41,048 nt of DNA. It comes from Trichococcus patagoniensis (GTDB lineage: Bacteria > Bacillota > Bacilli > Lactobacillales > Aerococcaceae). This document shows positions 34,083 to 41,048 of this stretch, piece by piece. Position 1 is the stretch's first letter; each line of letters starts with the position of its first letter. The stretch is taken from positions 1 through 41,048 of the forward strand of contig NZ_QAOM01000023.1 of assembly GCF_003051085.1 (NCBI RefSeq). Direction: 5' to 3'. Made by a program: the position numbers and the translations under genes. The notes beneath the pieces are model-generated. The model was not told the origin of the DNA. It ran no database searches and was given only the letters and a program-made list of their open reading frames with translations.

Positions 34083-35039
34083 AAAACCTCTCCGTTGCCT
34101 AAAATGGCGGCGGAGAGGTTTTTTTCGGGTGATTCCGTCCAGAATGCCGGCGAAGATCTTTGATGAACGCAGTTTGTTGAACAAGGGATGCAGCAACAGG
34201 ATCAACAGGAAGGACGGCAAAAAGATGCCGACGGTCGCCAAGATGGCACCGGGTACTCCTTGAATCAGGTAGCCCACGAAAGTTGCCGTTGTGAAGACGG
34301 GACCGGGGGTGAACTGTCCGATCGCTACAGCATCCAGCAATTGGGTGCTGGTCAACGCGGCATAGCGGTCGATGAATTCAGCTTGCAGAAACGCTATCAG
34401 AACATAGCCGCTTCCGTACAGGACCGAACCGATTTTCAAAAAAGTCAGAAACAACAAGGTCAGTGACATAGGCTCGATCGCCAGGTGGCGCGAGCGCCAT
34501 TTGGATAACTGTTGCGCCAGCAACATCGTCAACCCGGTCAGGATAAGAATCGTGATTTCGCCGACACCCATCAACGATAAAAGATAGGCCGCCAGGAACA
34601 ACACCAGTGATTTGGTATCCTTGATGGTCGTCTGCCCCAGGCGGAAAAGCGCCTGGATGATGACAGCCACAATCACCGGTTTGATGCCGGTGAAGATCGC
34701 TTCGATGAACGGCACTGCACCATATTCCTTGTAGAACATCGCCAGCAAAAGCACAATCGTCATGGCTGGGAAGATGAAGCAGATGCCCGCCAGGAAAAGC
34801 CCAAGCTTTCCACCACGCTTGTAGCCCAAAGCGATGGCCAACTCCGTCGAATTCGGTCCGGGGATGAGATTCGTGAAGCCGAGCAGATCCATGAAATCCG
34901 ATTTGGTGAGCCAGTTGCGCTTCGTCACCAGTTCGTCCTCCATCATGGCGATATGGGCGGCCGGACCTCCGAAGGCAAAGAGGCCCAGCCGCGCAAAAAC
35001 AAGGCAGATTTCTTTGTATATTTCTTTCGAATAGGACAT
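33987..35039 (-). CDS. chrA: Chromate transporter ChrA, C-terminally broken
   Basis: Residues 1-305 read as a ChrA/CHR family membrane protein (start KEICLVFARLGLFAFGGPAAHIAMMEDELV, conserved GFTNLIPGPNSTE, and GQFTPGPVFTTATFVGY). At about residue 305 (AGILDGITR) homology stops: the frame runs through the terminator at 34083-34125 and 96 bases antisense into the ATPase gene, giving 45 unrelated, mostly polar residues. Long ChrA proteins have around 390-400 residues, so the last helices are missing. A deletion probably joined this gene to the ABC operon end. It is likely inactive or impaired. Ribosome binding site GGAGG is intact. Confidence 0.8.
   Translation of the reverse strand: MSYSKEIYKEICLVFARLGLFAFGGPAAHIAMMEDELVTKRNWLTKSDFMDLLGFTNLIPGPNSTELAIALGYKRGGKLGLFLAGICFIFPAMTIVLLLAMFYKEYGAVPFIEAIFTGIKPVIVAVIIQALFRLGQTTIKDTKSLVLFLAAYLLSLMGVGEITILILTGLTMLLAQQLSKWRSRHLAIEPMSLTLLFLTFLKIGSVLYGSGYVLIAFLQAEFIDRYAALTSTQLLDAVAIGQFTPGPVFTTATFVGYLIQGVPGAILATVGIFLPSFLLILLLHPLFNKLRSSKIFAGILDGITRKKPLRRHFRQRRGFLKLQDITFLHFQKDARAFIKQIEGSVEMIRP
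34083..34125. terminator. Terminator of the ABC operon, lying inside the chrA frame
   Basis: AAAAACCTCTCCG pairs with CGGAGAGGTTTTT with flanking A and T runs; works on both strands. Confidence 0.88.
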
Positions 35040-35077
35040 AAATTTCCTCCAACAATTTTTTTCGCCAAAAAGCGGAA

Positions 35078-35860
35078 TCAGATTTTTTCTGTATAAGCAA
35101 TCCCGTCTTTGAACAGGGTCAATCCGGTCACACCCAATTCGCGCAACAACGCGATGGCATCGTCGAAATGGTAACGGTACTTTTGAATGCTGTGCGCATC
35201 CGAACCAAGGCTGAAACGGGAGCCGCCCATTTCCAGATAAAGACCAACCATATAGCGGTACAAGTCTGAATTTTTGTATTCATACATGCTGCGCGTGTTC
35301 AATTCAAGCGCCATGTCTTTCGCCAAAATTTCAGCGAGCAGCCCTTTCAATGCCGGCTCGAATTCCCGCAGATCGTCAACAGTGACCGGCAGGCGACGGA
35401 TCCCGTAATCAAAGTGCGCGAACACGTTGGCGCCATCCACTTGCCTTACGGCTTCCGCGCATAGTTCGAAATATTCCTGCATGACCGCTTTGGGATCCAG
35501 CTCATCGATGATCGGCTGCAGGTAATCATAGCGCCCGTTTTGATGGACGCTTAACAGGATGACGTCGAACGCTTTGCCTTCCAGATAGGATATGATCTGG
35601 TCGTGGGATTCCGGCGTGTAGCCGACTTCGATGCCCCGGCGGATGCGTCCGTCATGGAGCGCGTTCAAAGCAGCTATTTTTTCTGAGTAGGCGGCATAAT
35701 TCAGGACTGTATCCACGCCGCCGTTGTAGGCATCATGAAAATCCAAGTGCTCGGTTGTGACGAGCAGACCGTCTGTTTGCTCCAGATAATTTTCAAATGA
35801 TTCCGCAGAATCGGGCGAAAAATACGTATGCATATGTTGATCGTAGTATCCCAAAATCAT
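35078..35860 (-). CDS. PHP-domain phosphatase, HisJ-like
   Basis: The 260-residue protein has the PHP metal site: DQHMHTYFSPDS near the start, TTEHLDFHD, SVHQNG, FAHFDYG and GSDAH near the end. It is related to histidinol-phosphate phosphatase HisJ, but no histidine genes lie around, so another small phosphate ester is possible. The ATG at 35860 is only one base after AAGGAGG; the TTG two codons later (35854) has perfect spacing of 7 and is the more likely real start. Confidence 0.85.
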   Translation of the reverse strand: MILGYYDQHMHTYFSPDSAESFENYLEQTDGLLVTTEHLDFHDAYNGGVDTVLNYAAYSEKIAALNALHDGRIRRGIEVGYTPESHDQIISYLEGKAFDVILLSVHQNGRYDYLQPIIDELDPKAVMQEYFELCAEAVRQVDGANVFAHFDYGIRRLPVTVDDLREFEPALKGLLAEILAKDMALELNTRSMYEYKNSDLYRYMVGLYLEMGGSRFSLGSDAHSIQKYRYHFDDAIALLRELGVTGLTLFKDGIAYTEKI

Positions 35861-35932
35861 TCCTCCTTGTGCGTAGATGCCATCAGTATAGCAGACAGCG
35901 ATGGATTTCAAGAAAAGATTGCGTTAAGAAAA

Positions 35933-35946
35933 TGTAAACGATCGAA
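35933..35946 (+). promoter_or_regulatory. cre-like site upstream of gntK
   Basis: TGTAAACGATCGAA matches the catabolite-response consensus TGWAANCGNTNWCA at 12 of 14 positions. It lies 55 bases before an extended -10 (TGC-TATAAT, 35998-36006). Repression by CcpA when glucose is present would make sense for a gluconate gene. Confidence 0.35.
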
Positions 35947-36058
35947 GGCAGAATATCAAACATTATCAAAAAATTTGCACCAATGCTTGTTGAATTTTGC
36001 TATAATGGTTAAGGTCGTGGAAAAATAAGATAAATTTTTTGGATTGGTGGTTTTTTAT

Positions 36059-37558
36059 TTGGCAGCACGATATGTCATGGGAGTGGATGTCGGTACCACA
36101 AGCACAAAAGCCGTACTGTACGAAACGGATGGCTCAGCTTATGAATCAGCGTACGCGCATTATCCATTAATTAAAGAGAATCCCGAAATGGCGGAACAAG
36201 ACTTGGATGAAATCTTTTCAGCCGTATTAAAAACAATAAAAGCAGTCATACAGAAAGCGGAACTGGGTCCGACGGATATTGCCGGCATCGGTTTTTCGAG
36301 CGCTATGCACAGCCTGATCCTCATGGATGCGGAAGGTACTCCGTTGACGAGGAGCATAACTTGGGCCGACAATCGTTCGAAAAAATACGCAAGCATGTTG
36401 AAACATTCCGAAGTGGGCCAGCGTTTTTACGAAAAAACAGGCACACCATTGCACCCAATGTCCCCTTTGAACAAGATTCTCTGGCTGAAGGCGGAAAAGC
36501 CCGAAGTGTTCCAAGCAGCGCGCTGGTTCATCGGCATCAAGGAATACATTTTTTGGCGCCTGTTCGGTGAATTCGTCGTGGACTATTCCGTTGCCTCGGC
36601 TACCGGTTTGTTCAACATCAGGGAATTCCGCTGGGATGAGGAAATTCTCGAATTCTGCGGTATCACGAGTCAAATGTTGTCGTTGCCGGTAAATCCTCGT
36701 CACCAGCTGAGCGGGCTCTCGGAGGAAGTTGCTGAGTTGCTGGGGCTGGCTGCGGATACACCCTTTATAGTTGGAGGGAATGATGGCTGCTTAGCCAACC
36801 TGGGTATGGGAGCGATTCGCGCGGGTACGGCAACAATCACAATCGGTACGAGTGGTGCGGTCCGGATGACGAGCGAAAAACCTTATGTAAGCCCGGAAGG
36901 ACGTACGTTCAGTTATATCCTGGATGAAAACCATTATGTGAACGGCGGCGCCGTCAACAATGGCGGAAACATCTTTGATTGGGCCATCAAACAATTTTTG
37001 CCGGCGAACATTGCTGATGAAGATCTCTATGACAAAGCGATGGAGATGATCGCAAACGTTGCACCGGGAGCGGATGGATTGGTTTTCCATCCTTATCTGA
37101 ATGGCGAACGGGCGCCTTTATGGAATGCGGATGCCCGGGGGAATTTCAGCGGCATCAACATGTTGCACACGAAAGAACATTTTTTGCGCTCCGTTTTGGA
37201 AGGCATCTGCCTGAATCTGAAGGATGTGCTAGCGTCGGTCATCTCGATGAACGGCGAACCGACAAAAATTATGGCCAGCGGGGGATTTTCGCGCTCGCAG
37301 GCTTGGCGCCAAATCTTGACGGATATCATCGGTATGCCGATCGAATTCCCGGAAACTTTCGAAAGTTCCTGTACGGGTGCCGCTTTGATCACACTGAAGA
37401 GCTTGGGGTTGGTGGAATCTGTGGATGATGCGGAGGAAATGATGGGCGCATCGATCGAACATCAACCGAATGAAGACAGCAAGTCTGTCTATGCAGCGAT
37501 GTTCCCTCGTTATCAAGAGATGAGCAAGTTGTTACAGGAGTTCTATACGGAAAAATGA
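36059..37558 (+). CDS. gntK: Gluconate kinase, FGGY family
   Basis: The protein (499 residues from this start) has the FGGY phosphate motif GVDVGTTSTKAVLY, HPMSPLNKILWL typical of gluconokinases, GGNDGCLANLG, and the C-terminal ATP-binding ASGGFSRSQAWRQI. It phosphorylates gluconate to 6-phosphogluconate; other FGGY sugars remain possible. No gluconate permease or 6-phosphogluconate dehydrogenase is next to it. Start codon uncertain: TTG 36059 (GGTGG 8 nt upstream) gives a natural N-terminus, while TTG 36044 adds five hydrophobic residues. Monocistronic with its own terminator. Confidence 0.88.
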   Translation: MAARYVMGVDVGTTSTKAVLYETDGSAYESAYAHYPLIKENPEMAEQDLDEIFSAVLKTIKAVIQKAELGPTDIAGIGFSSAMHSLILMDAEGTPLTRSITWADNRSKKYASMLKHSEVGQRFYEKTGTPLHPMSPLNKILWLKAEKPEVFQAARWFIGIKEYIFWRLFGEFVVDYSVASATGLFNIREFRWDEEILEFCGITSQMLSLPVNPRHQLSGLSEEVAELLGLAADTPFIVGGNDGCLANLGMGAIRAGTATITIGTSGAVRMTSEKPYVSPEGRTFSYILDENHYVNGGAVNNGGNIFDWAIKQFLPANIADEDLYDKAMEMIANVAPGADGLVFHPYLNGERAPLWNADARGNFSGINMLHTKEHFLRSVLEGICLNLKDVLASVISMNGEPTKIMASGGFSRSQAWRQILTDIIGMPIEFPETFESSCTGAALITLKSLGLVESVDDAEEMMGASIEHQPNEDSKSVYAAMFPRYQEMSKLLQEFYTEK

Positions 37559-37567
37559 AATGGAACC

Positions 37568-37617
37568 AAAAGAAAAGACATACTCACTGAAATTCAGTGG
37601 CTATGTCTTTTCTTTTT
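37568..37617. terminator. Bidirectional terminator between gntK and the peroxidase gene
   Basis: AAAAGAAAAGACATA and CACTGAA pair with TTCAGTG and TATGTCTTTTCTTTT around a tiny loop. Strong A and T runs serve both convergent genes. Confidence 0.88.
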
Positions 37618-37619
37618 GT

Positions 37620-38105
37620 CTAATCGTTGCTGATTGGTTGCTCCAAAGCACTTTCGATCAGCTTCGTCATTTTCTTTGGTGTGGTGATCGGCGCAAAACG
37701 CTTGATGATTTCGCCATCGCGGCCGATCAGGAATTTCGTGAAATTCCACTTGATGGCGCCGCCACCGGTCTGTTCGACCAAATATTTGTAGAGCGGATCT
37801 GCACTGTCCCCATTCACTTCGATCTTATCGAAAACCGGGAAAGTGACACCGTAGTTGATTCGGCAGAATTCAGCTGCTTCGGTGCCGTCCAATGGTTCTT
37901 GGTTATTGAACTGGTTCGATGGAAATCCTAGAACGACGAAATCTTTGTCTTTGTATTTCTCGTAAAGTTCCTCCAGTTCATCCAATTGACCCACTAAGCC
38001 GCACTTGGAAGCTGTATTGACGATGCAGATGACTTTTCCTTTGTACTGTTCCAATGGTACAGATGACTGATCTGTTTTTCTTACATGATATTCATATATG
38101 GACAT
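37620..38105 (-). CDS. Glutathione peroxidase family protein
   Basis: The 161-residue protein has the family's catalytic Cys in NTASKCGL (about residue 36), Gln in GFPSNQF and Trp in KWNFTKFLIG. The non-selenium Cys form in bacteria usually uses thioredoxin to reduce peroxides. Cytoplasmic, no signal peptide. A strong ribosome binding site (AAGGAG) precedes the ATG. Monocistronic. Confidence 0.93.
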   Translation of the reverse strand: MSIYEYHVRKTDQSSVPLEQYKGKVICIVNTASKCGLVGQLDELEELYEKYKDKDFVVLGFPSNQFNNQEPLDGTEAAEFCRINYGVTFPVFDKIEVNGDSADPLYKYLVEQTGGGAIKWNFTKFLIGRDGEIIKRFAPITTPKKMTKLIESALEQPISND

Positions 38106-38280
38106 ATCGAAGGACTCCTTTGGTTATGCTACTTATACGTGTTAAAACATAGTATAAACAACAATGTAAAGGATTGCAAAAGAAAAGCCCTGGCAAAAAT
38201 CGAAGGAGATATGACAGTTTGATGAGAAATGATGAAATTGTAACAGTAATTTCCATAAATGACTGTTTTTTTATTCTCGT

Positions 38281-38308
38281 TTGCTGTATGATAGTTGAGT
38301 ATTATAAA
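38281..38308 (+). promoter_or_regulatory. Promoter of pta
   Basis: TTGCTG, a 16-base spacer and TATAAA lie just before the ribosome binding site of pta. The leader would be short, about 15 nt. A second plausible arrangement is not excluded. Confidence 0.45.
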
Positions 38309-38329
38309 TCGAATCTGGAGGGATTTTTT

Positions 38330-39304
38330 TTGGACATGTTTGAAGGCTTAAGCCAAAAAATCGTAGGAAAAAAAATAAAAATCGTTTTCCCGGAAGGCTT
38401 AGAACCAAGAATTTTAGGGGCAGTCGTACGTCTTAAAGCGGAAGACTTAGTGGAACCAATCGTTATCGGAAATGTGGATGCAGTCAAAGAAGCTGCAAAA
38501 GGCCGCGGATTTAGACTAAGTGGTATCCAAATCATCGACCCAGCTGATTATGCTGAACTCGATGAAATGGTTGCATCTTTCGTCGCTCGCCGTAACGGTA
38601 AAGTAACTGAGGAACAAGCGAGAAAATTGTTGTTGGATGAGAATTATTTCGGAACAATGATGGTACACATGGGCTTAGCCGATGGTCTGGTGAGCGGTGC
38701 TGTTCACTCTACAGGTGATACTGTCCGTCCTGCGCTTCAAATCATCAAAACAAAACCAGGCGTAAGCCGCACAAGTGGTGCTTTCATTATGCTCCGTGGT
38801 ACTGAAAGATTCCTGTTCGCTGACTGCGCAATCAACATCAATCCAAATGCACAAGAGCTTGCTGAAATCGCAGTGGAAAGTGCTAAAACGGCTGAAATGT
38901 TCGAAATCCAACCAAACGTTGCTTTGATGAGCTTCTCAACAAAAGGCTCAGCAGCATCACCGGAAGTCGACAAAGTCGTGGAAGCTACAAGAATCGCAAA
39001 AGAATTGGCGCCTCAATACAACATCGACGGCGAATTACAATTCGATGCAGCTTTTTCTGAAGTAGTCGCTAAACAAAAAGCTCCTGGCTCAACAGTAGCT
39101 GGTCAAGCTAAAGTATTCATTTTCCCTGAAATCCAATCAGGAAACATCGGCTACAAGATCGCACAACGTTTCGGCGGGTTCGAAGCAGTAGGCCCAATCT
39201 TGCAAGGCTTGAACAAACCGATTTCCGACTTGTCACGCGGATGTAACGAAGAAGATGTCTACAAAACAGCCATCATCACAGCAAACCAAACATTACTTGA
39301 TTAA
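38330..39304 (+). CDS. pta: Phosphate acetyltransferase
   Basis: The 324-residue protein is a short-type Pta (PTA_PTB domain only; no N-terminal regulatory part): KIVFPEGLEPRILGAVVRL, GLVSGAVHSTGDTVRPALQIIKT, SFSTKGSA and QFDAAFS. It makes acetyl phosphate from acetyl-CoA for overflow acetate and ATP. Start is TTG 38330, with GGAGGG 7 nt upstream; the ATG two codons later is too far. The codon choice here is biased towards A/T-ending codons compared with neighbours, a usual sign of high expression. Confidence 0.95.
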   Translation: MDMFEGLSQKIVGKKIKIVFPEGLEPRILGAVVRLKAEDLVEPIVIGNVDAVKEAAKGRGFRLSGIQIIDPADYAELDEMVASFVARRNGKVTEEQARKLLLDENYFGTMMVHMGLADGLVSGAVHSTGDTVRPALQIIKTKPGVSRTSGAFIMLRGTERFLFADCAININPNAQELAEIAVESAKTAEMFEIQPNVALMSFSTKGSAASPEVDKVVEATRIAKELAPQYNIDGELQFDAAFSEVVAKQKAPGSTVAGQAKVFIFPEIQSGNIGYKIAQRFGGFEAVGPILQGLNKPISDLSRGCNEEDVYKTAIITANQTLLD

Positions 39305-39313
39305 TGAAATATC

Positions 39314-39348
39314 GGAAAGCCTGGATCAAATCGGGCTTTCCTTTTTTT
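39314..39348 (+). terminator. Terminator of pta
   Basis: GGAAAGCC pairs with GGGCTTTCC, followed by TTTTTTT. Confidence 0.88.
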
Positions 39349-39458
39349 ATTGTTCTTGAAAATAGGCCATCCGCAGAAAAAAGGTGCATTCCGGAGTGAA
39401 TATTCCTATAATAAGGAATGGAATAAAATAAATTGGTGAAGATGGGGGCAGATTCAGA

Positions 39459-39941
39459 ATGTTCACCTTACTAGCAAAGAATGAAGAAGAAACGATGGAG
39501 CTAGCCGCACAACTGGCGCAGCTATTGGAACCCAAAGATGTCATTCTCCTTGAGGGGAATTTGGGGGCCGGCAAAACCACCTTTACAAAAGGTCTGGCAA
39601 AGGGGCTGGGCATTGACACTGTTATAAAAAGCCCCACGTATACTTTAATCAGAGAGTACACAAAGGGCAGGCTGCCGCTGTACCATATGGATGTCTATCG
39701 TTTGGAGGATGTCGGCGGCGATGATCTGGGGTTCGAAGAATATCTCTATGGTAATGGCGTTTCCGTGATCGAATGGGCTCAATTCATCAAAGAAGAGTTG
39801 CCGGATGCTTATTTGACGATCCGACTGGTTCCTACCGGGGAATTTTTTGAAAACCGAGAAATCACTTTTCTCCCTACTGGAGAACGATACGCCACTTTAG
39901 TCGAAACACTACAGGGAATACTCAAGGAAGAAGGGAAATAG
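39459..39941 (+). CDS. tsaE: tRNA threonylcarbamoyladenosine biosynthesis ATPase TsaE
   Basis: The 160-residue protein has P-loop LEGNLGAGKTTFTKGLAKGLG, SPTYTLIREY, YHMDVYRLED and VIEWAQ, all TsaE hallmarks. It helps TsaB and TsaD attach t6A37 to tRNAs that read ANN codons. tsaB and tsaD are not in the window. GGGGGC precedes the ATG. One base separates it from the GNAT gene, forming a two-gene operon. Confidence 0.94.
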   Translation: MFTLLAKNEEETMELAAQLAQLLEPKDVILLEGNLGAGKTTFTKGLAKGLGIDTVIKSPTYTLIREYTKGRLPLYHMDVYRLEDVGGDDLGFEEYLYGNGVSVIEWAQFIKEELPDAYLTIRLVPTGEFFENREITFLPTGERYATLVETLQGILKEEGK

Positions 39942-39942
39942 C

Positions 39943-40476
39943 ATGCGGAAAAAAAGAGAGAAAGTCGAAATCATGATCCGGGAAGCCATCCCGGCAGATG
40001 CGAAGGACATCATCGCCTTCAGCAAAAAAACCGGCGCCGAAACGCCTTATTTGGCATATGGGGCTGAAGGCTTGGAATTGTCCGAAGCCTTCGAAGAATT
40101 GTATCTGGAAGATTTGATGGAGAAAGACAACAATGTGATGCTGATTGCGACGATAAACAACAAACAGTTGATAGGGTTGGCGTCCGTCGGGGCAACAGAC
40201 AAACCGAAGCTTAGGCATGTAGGGGAAGTCGGTATCACCGTCGAGAAGGATTATTGGGGATTCGGAATCGGCTCGGTCCTGATGGAAGAAATCGAAACAT
40301 GGGCAATCGAGAGCGGCGTGATCCGCCGTTTGGAGTTGACAGTCCATGGAGAAAATGAACGGGCCATCCATCTCTATGAGAAAATGGGTTATCAGCAAGA
40401 AGCGGTGATGCCGCGTGCCATGCTGATCGATGGGGAATTTATCGATGGCGTATTGATGAGTCTGATGATAGACTGA
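39943..40476 (+). CDS. GNAT family N-acetyltransferase
   Basis: The 177-residue protein is a single GNAT domain: GEVGITVEKDYWGFGIGSVLMEEI holds the acetyl-CoA loop (RG-like motif A), then ERAIHLYEKMGYQQEA as motif B. Relatives include RimI-like and RimL-like enzymes; coupling to tsaE suggests, but does not prove, a ribosomal protein target. ATG at 39943 has GAAGGG upstream; a later ATG (39973) would remove ten basic residues. The 53-nt palindrome at 40490 follows. Confidence 0.87.
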   Translation: MRKKREKVEIMIREAIPADAKDIIAFSKKTGAETPYLAYGAEGLELSEAFEELYLEDLMEKDNNVMLIATINNKQLIGLASVGATDKPKLRHVGEVGITVEKDYWGFGIGSVLMEEIETWAIESGVIRRLELTVHGENERAIHLYEKMGYQQEAVMPRAMLIDGEFIDGVLMSLMID

Positions 40477-40489
40477 TATGCAGGAACGG

Positions 40490-40542
40490 AATGACGTTTT
40501 AGACAAAAATTTGGGCGAAAATATTTTGTTTAAAACGTCATT
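40490..40542. terminator. 53-nt near-palindrome after the GNAT gene
   Basis: AATGACGTTTTA (40490-40501) and TAAAACGTCATT (40531-40542) are perfect 12-bp arms; inside, ACAAAA and TTTTGT pair again. It ends in TTTTCC and lies directly before the next promoter, so it is either a terminator or an operator. Confidence 0.6.
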
Positions 40543-40548
40543 TTCCGC

Positions 40549-40577
40549 TTGACATGGTAACGCTTACATGTTATTAT
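40549..40577 (+). promoter_or_regulatory. Strong promoter with cre-like operator in the spacer
   Basis: A perfect TTGACA (40549-40554), 17-base spacer and TATTAT (40572-40577). The spacer begins with TGGTAACGCTTACA (40555-40568), which matches the catabolite-response consensus at 12 of 14 positions and is centred on GTAA-CGC-TTAC. Confidence 0.75.
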
Positions 40578-40583
40578 AACTAT

Positions 40584-40952
40584 ACAAAGAGAAACATACT
40601 AAGTAAAACAAAGAAACACAAAAGAGTATGCCACTCTTTCAGGGAAATCCTTCAAAAAGATTTTCTGGTTAACAGCTTTTCAGTTAAGCTGTTAATGCAA
40701 AGTCTTAGATGGTTCGGAATTTGTGTTCTAGATGCATTTCTAAGACATGAAAACTTGAACCATTCTAAGATTAATAAACAGTAGATTTCATTCAAGCAGC
40801 TAGAAGCGAAAGCTTACATGACTTGCCTGAAAGACAAGCATAACTAGTATTGAAAAGTTCGTAGATCATTAAGATTGAACAATCAATGAAGCGAAGATGA
40901 GACTACTGATTTAGGAGGAAGTGTTCCGATTGTTGGAGCACTTCCTTTTTTT
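40584..40952 (+). ncRNA. Unidentified structured transcript, about 370 nt
   Basis: The stretch from the promoter to a terminator (GGAAGTG...CACTTCC plus TTTTTTT, 40917-40952) has no credible coding frame and no ribosome binding site with an ORF behind it. Hairpins: AAAGAGT/ACTCTTT (40621-40639), AACAGCTT/AAGCTGTT (40671-40693). GTCTTAGA at 40702-40709 can pair with TCTAAGAC at 40739-40746 or, as part of a 13-bp stem, with GAACCATTCTAAGA at 40757-40770; the two exclude each other. It is not tmRNA, RNase P, SRP or 6S RNA as far as I can recognise their conserved parts. An insertion sequence begins two bases after the terminator. Confidence 0.6.
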
Positions 40953-40953
40953 G

Positions 40954-41048
40954 GGCTCTCTGTCAAATGGTGTTGATGAGACATTTTATCTGTTGAAATA
41001 AGGGAGCCACATTCACAAACTCCAGAAGAGAATTTTTCTCTTTTGGGG
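40954..41048. mobile_element. Start of an insertion sequence, probably ISL3-like
   Basis: GGCTCTCTGTCAAATGGTGT (from 40954) is the terminal repeat; its 15-nt core AAATGGTGTTGATGA is shared with the left edge of the window in inverse orientation. GGCTCTCT can pair with AGGGAGCC at 41001-41008. Only the first 95 bases are in view, so no transposase frame is visible. Confidence 0.6.

Noticed and set aside
40554-40784. A 76-residue frame at the right end
   Set aside because: Its start lies inside the -35/-10 region of a strong promoter, it has no ribosome binding site, and the segment folds into hairpins.
1-41048. Composite transposon bounded by the two insertion-sequence ends
   Set aside because: The 41 kb between contain core genes (nrdIEF, ung, tsaE, pta, ppk) in normal base composition; assembly breaks at a repeated element are the simpler explanation.

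Overview
The window looks like a chromosomal segment of a low-to-moderate GC Firmicute of the order Lactobacillales. The strongest hints are the GlnP-type fusion of two substrate-binding domains to a permease, the NrdI-NrdE-NrdF set, YvrJ, BrnQ, TTG starts with strong AGGAGG-type ribosome binding sites, and a WalR-regulated-style 3D-domain protein. A member of the Carnobacteriaceae such as Trichococcus is my best guess, but this is inference from gene content and I could not run a search.

Layout. 1-140: outer end of an insertion sequence. 249-662: universal stress protein. 740-4933 (minus): SbcCD nuclease. 5152-6743: an atypical short-chain dehydrogenase followed by a YdjC/ChbG deacetylase. 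7015-8565: a Fur/PerR-like box and a FetAB-type metal exporter. 8646-9395: acyl-ACP thioesterase. 9801-11435 (minus): ABC-F ATPase. 11734-13080: BrnQ. 13383-17114 (minus): ppx-ppk polyphosphate operon. 17415-18596: secreted coiled-coil/3D-domain wall protein. 18867-19165: terminator and a structured minus-strand RNA-like region, possibly a relic of an IS200/IS605 right end. 19171-22051 (minus): GlnPQ amino-acid importer. 22364-23464 (minus): YvrJ small protein and a Cof-type phosphatase. 23653-25071: uracil-DNA glycosylase and an alpha/beta hydrolase. 25197-28884: tandem NrdR boxes and nrdIEF. 29280-34082: a Pho-box-controlled five-gene operon (binding lipoprotein, phosphodiesterase-like enzyme, two permeases, ATPase). 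33987-35860 (minus): a C-terminally broken ChrA and a PHP phosphatase. 36059-37558: gluconate kinase. 37620-38105 (minus): glutathione peroxidase. 38330-39304: phosphotransacetylase. 39459-40476: TsaE and a GNAT acetyltransferase. 40549-40952: a strong promoter, a structured non-coding transcript and its terminator. From 40954: another insertion-sequence end.

Most genes are ordinary housekeeping genes in short operons separated by clear intrinsic terminators. Phosphorus is a recurring theme (ppx-ppk, the Pho-box operon), as are iron/oxidative stress (FetAB, glutathione peroxidase) and DNA maintenance (SbcCD, Ung, ribonucleotide reductase).

The unusual layer lies between the genes. Five intergenic regions downstream of terminators carry hairpin-forming repeats: three clusters share a CTCCGG-type palindrome family, and two are locus-specific five-copy tandem arrays with 52- and 51-bp periods. 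Arm changes are often compensated, which suggests that structure is retained. The roughly 370-nt transcript at the right end, with two mutually exclusive pairings and a catabolite-like operator inside its promoter, is the best candidate for something undescribed. The two window ends share a 15-nt identical core in inverted orientation, so the window is probably a contig that broke at copies of one insertion-sequence family.
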